A stretch of 60,000 nucleotides of DNA from Zygnema cylindricum (taxonomy: Eukaryota > Streptophyta > Zygnematophyceae > Zygnematales > Zygnemataceae). The DNA is taken from NCBI GenBank assembly GCA_037447655.1, contig JBBHKE010002697.1:64001-124000 (forward strand). Reading direction: 5' to 3'. Of the stretch, positions 59,135 to 60,000 are shown piece after piece; the stretch's first letter is position 1; every line of letters begins with the position of its first letter. The translations under genes were made by a program, and so were the position numbers. The notes beneath the pieces were generated by a model. That model was given only the letters and a program-made list of their open reading frames with translations, searched no databases and was not told the DNA's origin.

Positions 59135-60000
59135 GGTTATGGGCCCACGCCCATGGCTACCCATATTGGATGAATCGCACTTACCCATATTTGATGGAAC
59201 TGAATATTATTGTGGGAGGAGTATTATTGAGAGATACTTCAAGTTGAGGGAGCTTATGGATGTGGTGGATGGGACATGTGTCGAAACGTTGGCTGAATCG
59301 GAGGAGAAAAACCTGGAGTGCTTGAGGATTATCAAGCTATCTATGAATAAGGAATTTTTAATGATGTACCTTGATGTGAAGAGTGCAGCTGAATTGTGGA
59401 AGTGTTTAGAATGCACTTATCAAAAGACTTATGTGTATCATTGGATGATTAGTGCTACAAAAATATTTGAATATAAATATGTTGGAGGTAGCATGTTGAA
59501 ATATTGCCTTAGTTTGCAAAGATTGTTTGCAGAAAATGATATTGCAGGAGGAAACTTTACAAATGTTCAAAAGGTTCTCTTGTTAATGAAAGGATTACCT
59601 AAAGATATAGGTGTGCTTTAGATAGATTAAAACAAGTTGATAAAAAGGATTGGAGCTTACCTTTAGCAATCAGATTTGTTTTAGATGAAGAAGATGATAA
59701 AGAGGCTTTAAAGAATAGGGGGAATTTTCAGGGTGTGAGATCACAATTTCAGAAAAATAGGAAAAATGGTAAATCAGAAAATTGTTTTTATTGTAATGAT
59801 TTAGGACATACTTTTAGAGTATGTCCACTTTATAAAAGTGCATGTGTCACAAGAAATTTTCGAAATGGATGGGATGACTATTGTGTTCTACCCCCTACAC
59901 GAAAGGCTACACTTCACGTTGATGAATTTGTATACTTGCCGACTGTTATTTTTCTAAATATGGAAAATGAGGAAGGAAGGGAAACATGTGCTGTCACCGA
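59109..60000 (+). pseudogene. Copia H gag, frameshifted, runs off the window
   Basis: The ATG at 59109 lies inside the LTR and is read through the primer site (GQQVMGPRPWLPIL). Gag core sequence follows: PIFDGTEYYCGRSIIERYFK, SAAELWKCLECTYQKTY, YVGGSMLKYCLSLQRLFAEN, VLLLMKGLPKDIG. A shift near 59612 moves the reading to another frame (ALDRLKQVDKKDWSLPLAIR) that holds an intact zinc knuckle CFYCNDLGHTFRVC near 59785 and stays open to the window end. Either the copy is a pseudogene or one base is wrong in the sequence. Confidence 0.85.
59135..59147 (+). promoter_or_regulatory. Primer binding site of copia H (half-tRNA-iMet type)
   Basis: GGTTATGGGCCCA immediately after ...ACAACA, a junction I recall as the same in Drosophila copia. 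Confidence 0.85.

Overview
The window looks like nuclear DNA from a plant-lineage eukaryote, most likely a streptophyte (charophyte) green alga. The evidence is two intron-rich host genes, a Ser-Pro-rich cell-wall-type secreted protein, plant-style Ty1/copia and Ty3/gypsy retrotransposons, and a gypsy element that carries a cytosine DNA methyltransferase, a combination I recall being reported from charophytes. The species assignment is inference. There are no bacterial operons, no CRISPR array and no intact tRNA or rRNA gene.

Host part, 1-19 kb. A 28-bp GATC-rich satellite fills about 1-1160, followed by a truncated copia LTR. A five-exon TANGO2/NRDE-family gene runs 2429-7719 (+); its exons join in frame to 267 codons and its last intron holds a long CT microsatellite. 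A four-exon gene at 11024-13089 (-) encodes a secreted protein with a Ser-Pro-rich stalk followed by tandem Cys modules. From 15 to 19 kb lie two oppositely oriented copies of a TAA-flanked MITE, a second inverted-repeat element and a 130-bp direct repeat.

Retroelement part, 19.7-60 kb. In order: a deleted copia (C, -); a copia pol (D, +) whose two LTRs belong to different subfamilies; a decayed gypsy (-); a partial copy and then a nearly full-length copy of a large gypsy element (E, +) with the order Gag, protease, DNMT3-like methyltransferase, RT, RNase H, integrase, PHD finger; a gag-only copia derivative with mismatched LTRs (-); copia G (LTR plus gag, +); copia F (-), split by a young nested insertion of a gag-type terminal-repeat element (TR-GAG, 50485-54853, 5-bp target duplication AGGCA, LTRs almost identical); and the 5' end of copia H (+).

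The copia elements share an unusual layout. The primer binding site GGTTATGGGCCCA abuts the 5' LTR and matches the anticodon arm of initiator tRNA-Met, so priming is probably by a half-tRNA, as in Drosophila copia. The gag ATG lies inside the LTR, so the primer site is translated. Their U3 regions carry a co-varying hairpin around an invariant core and a tRNA T-arm-like sequence. The most notable items are the methyltransferase plus PHD element E, and the young TR-GAG whose single 660-codon frame is a collapsed Gag-Pol.
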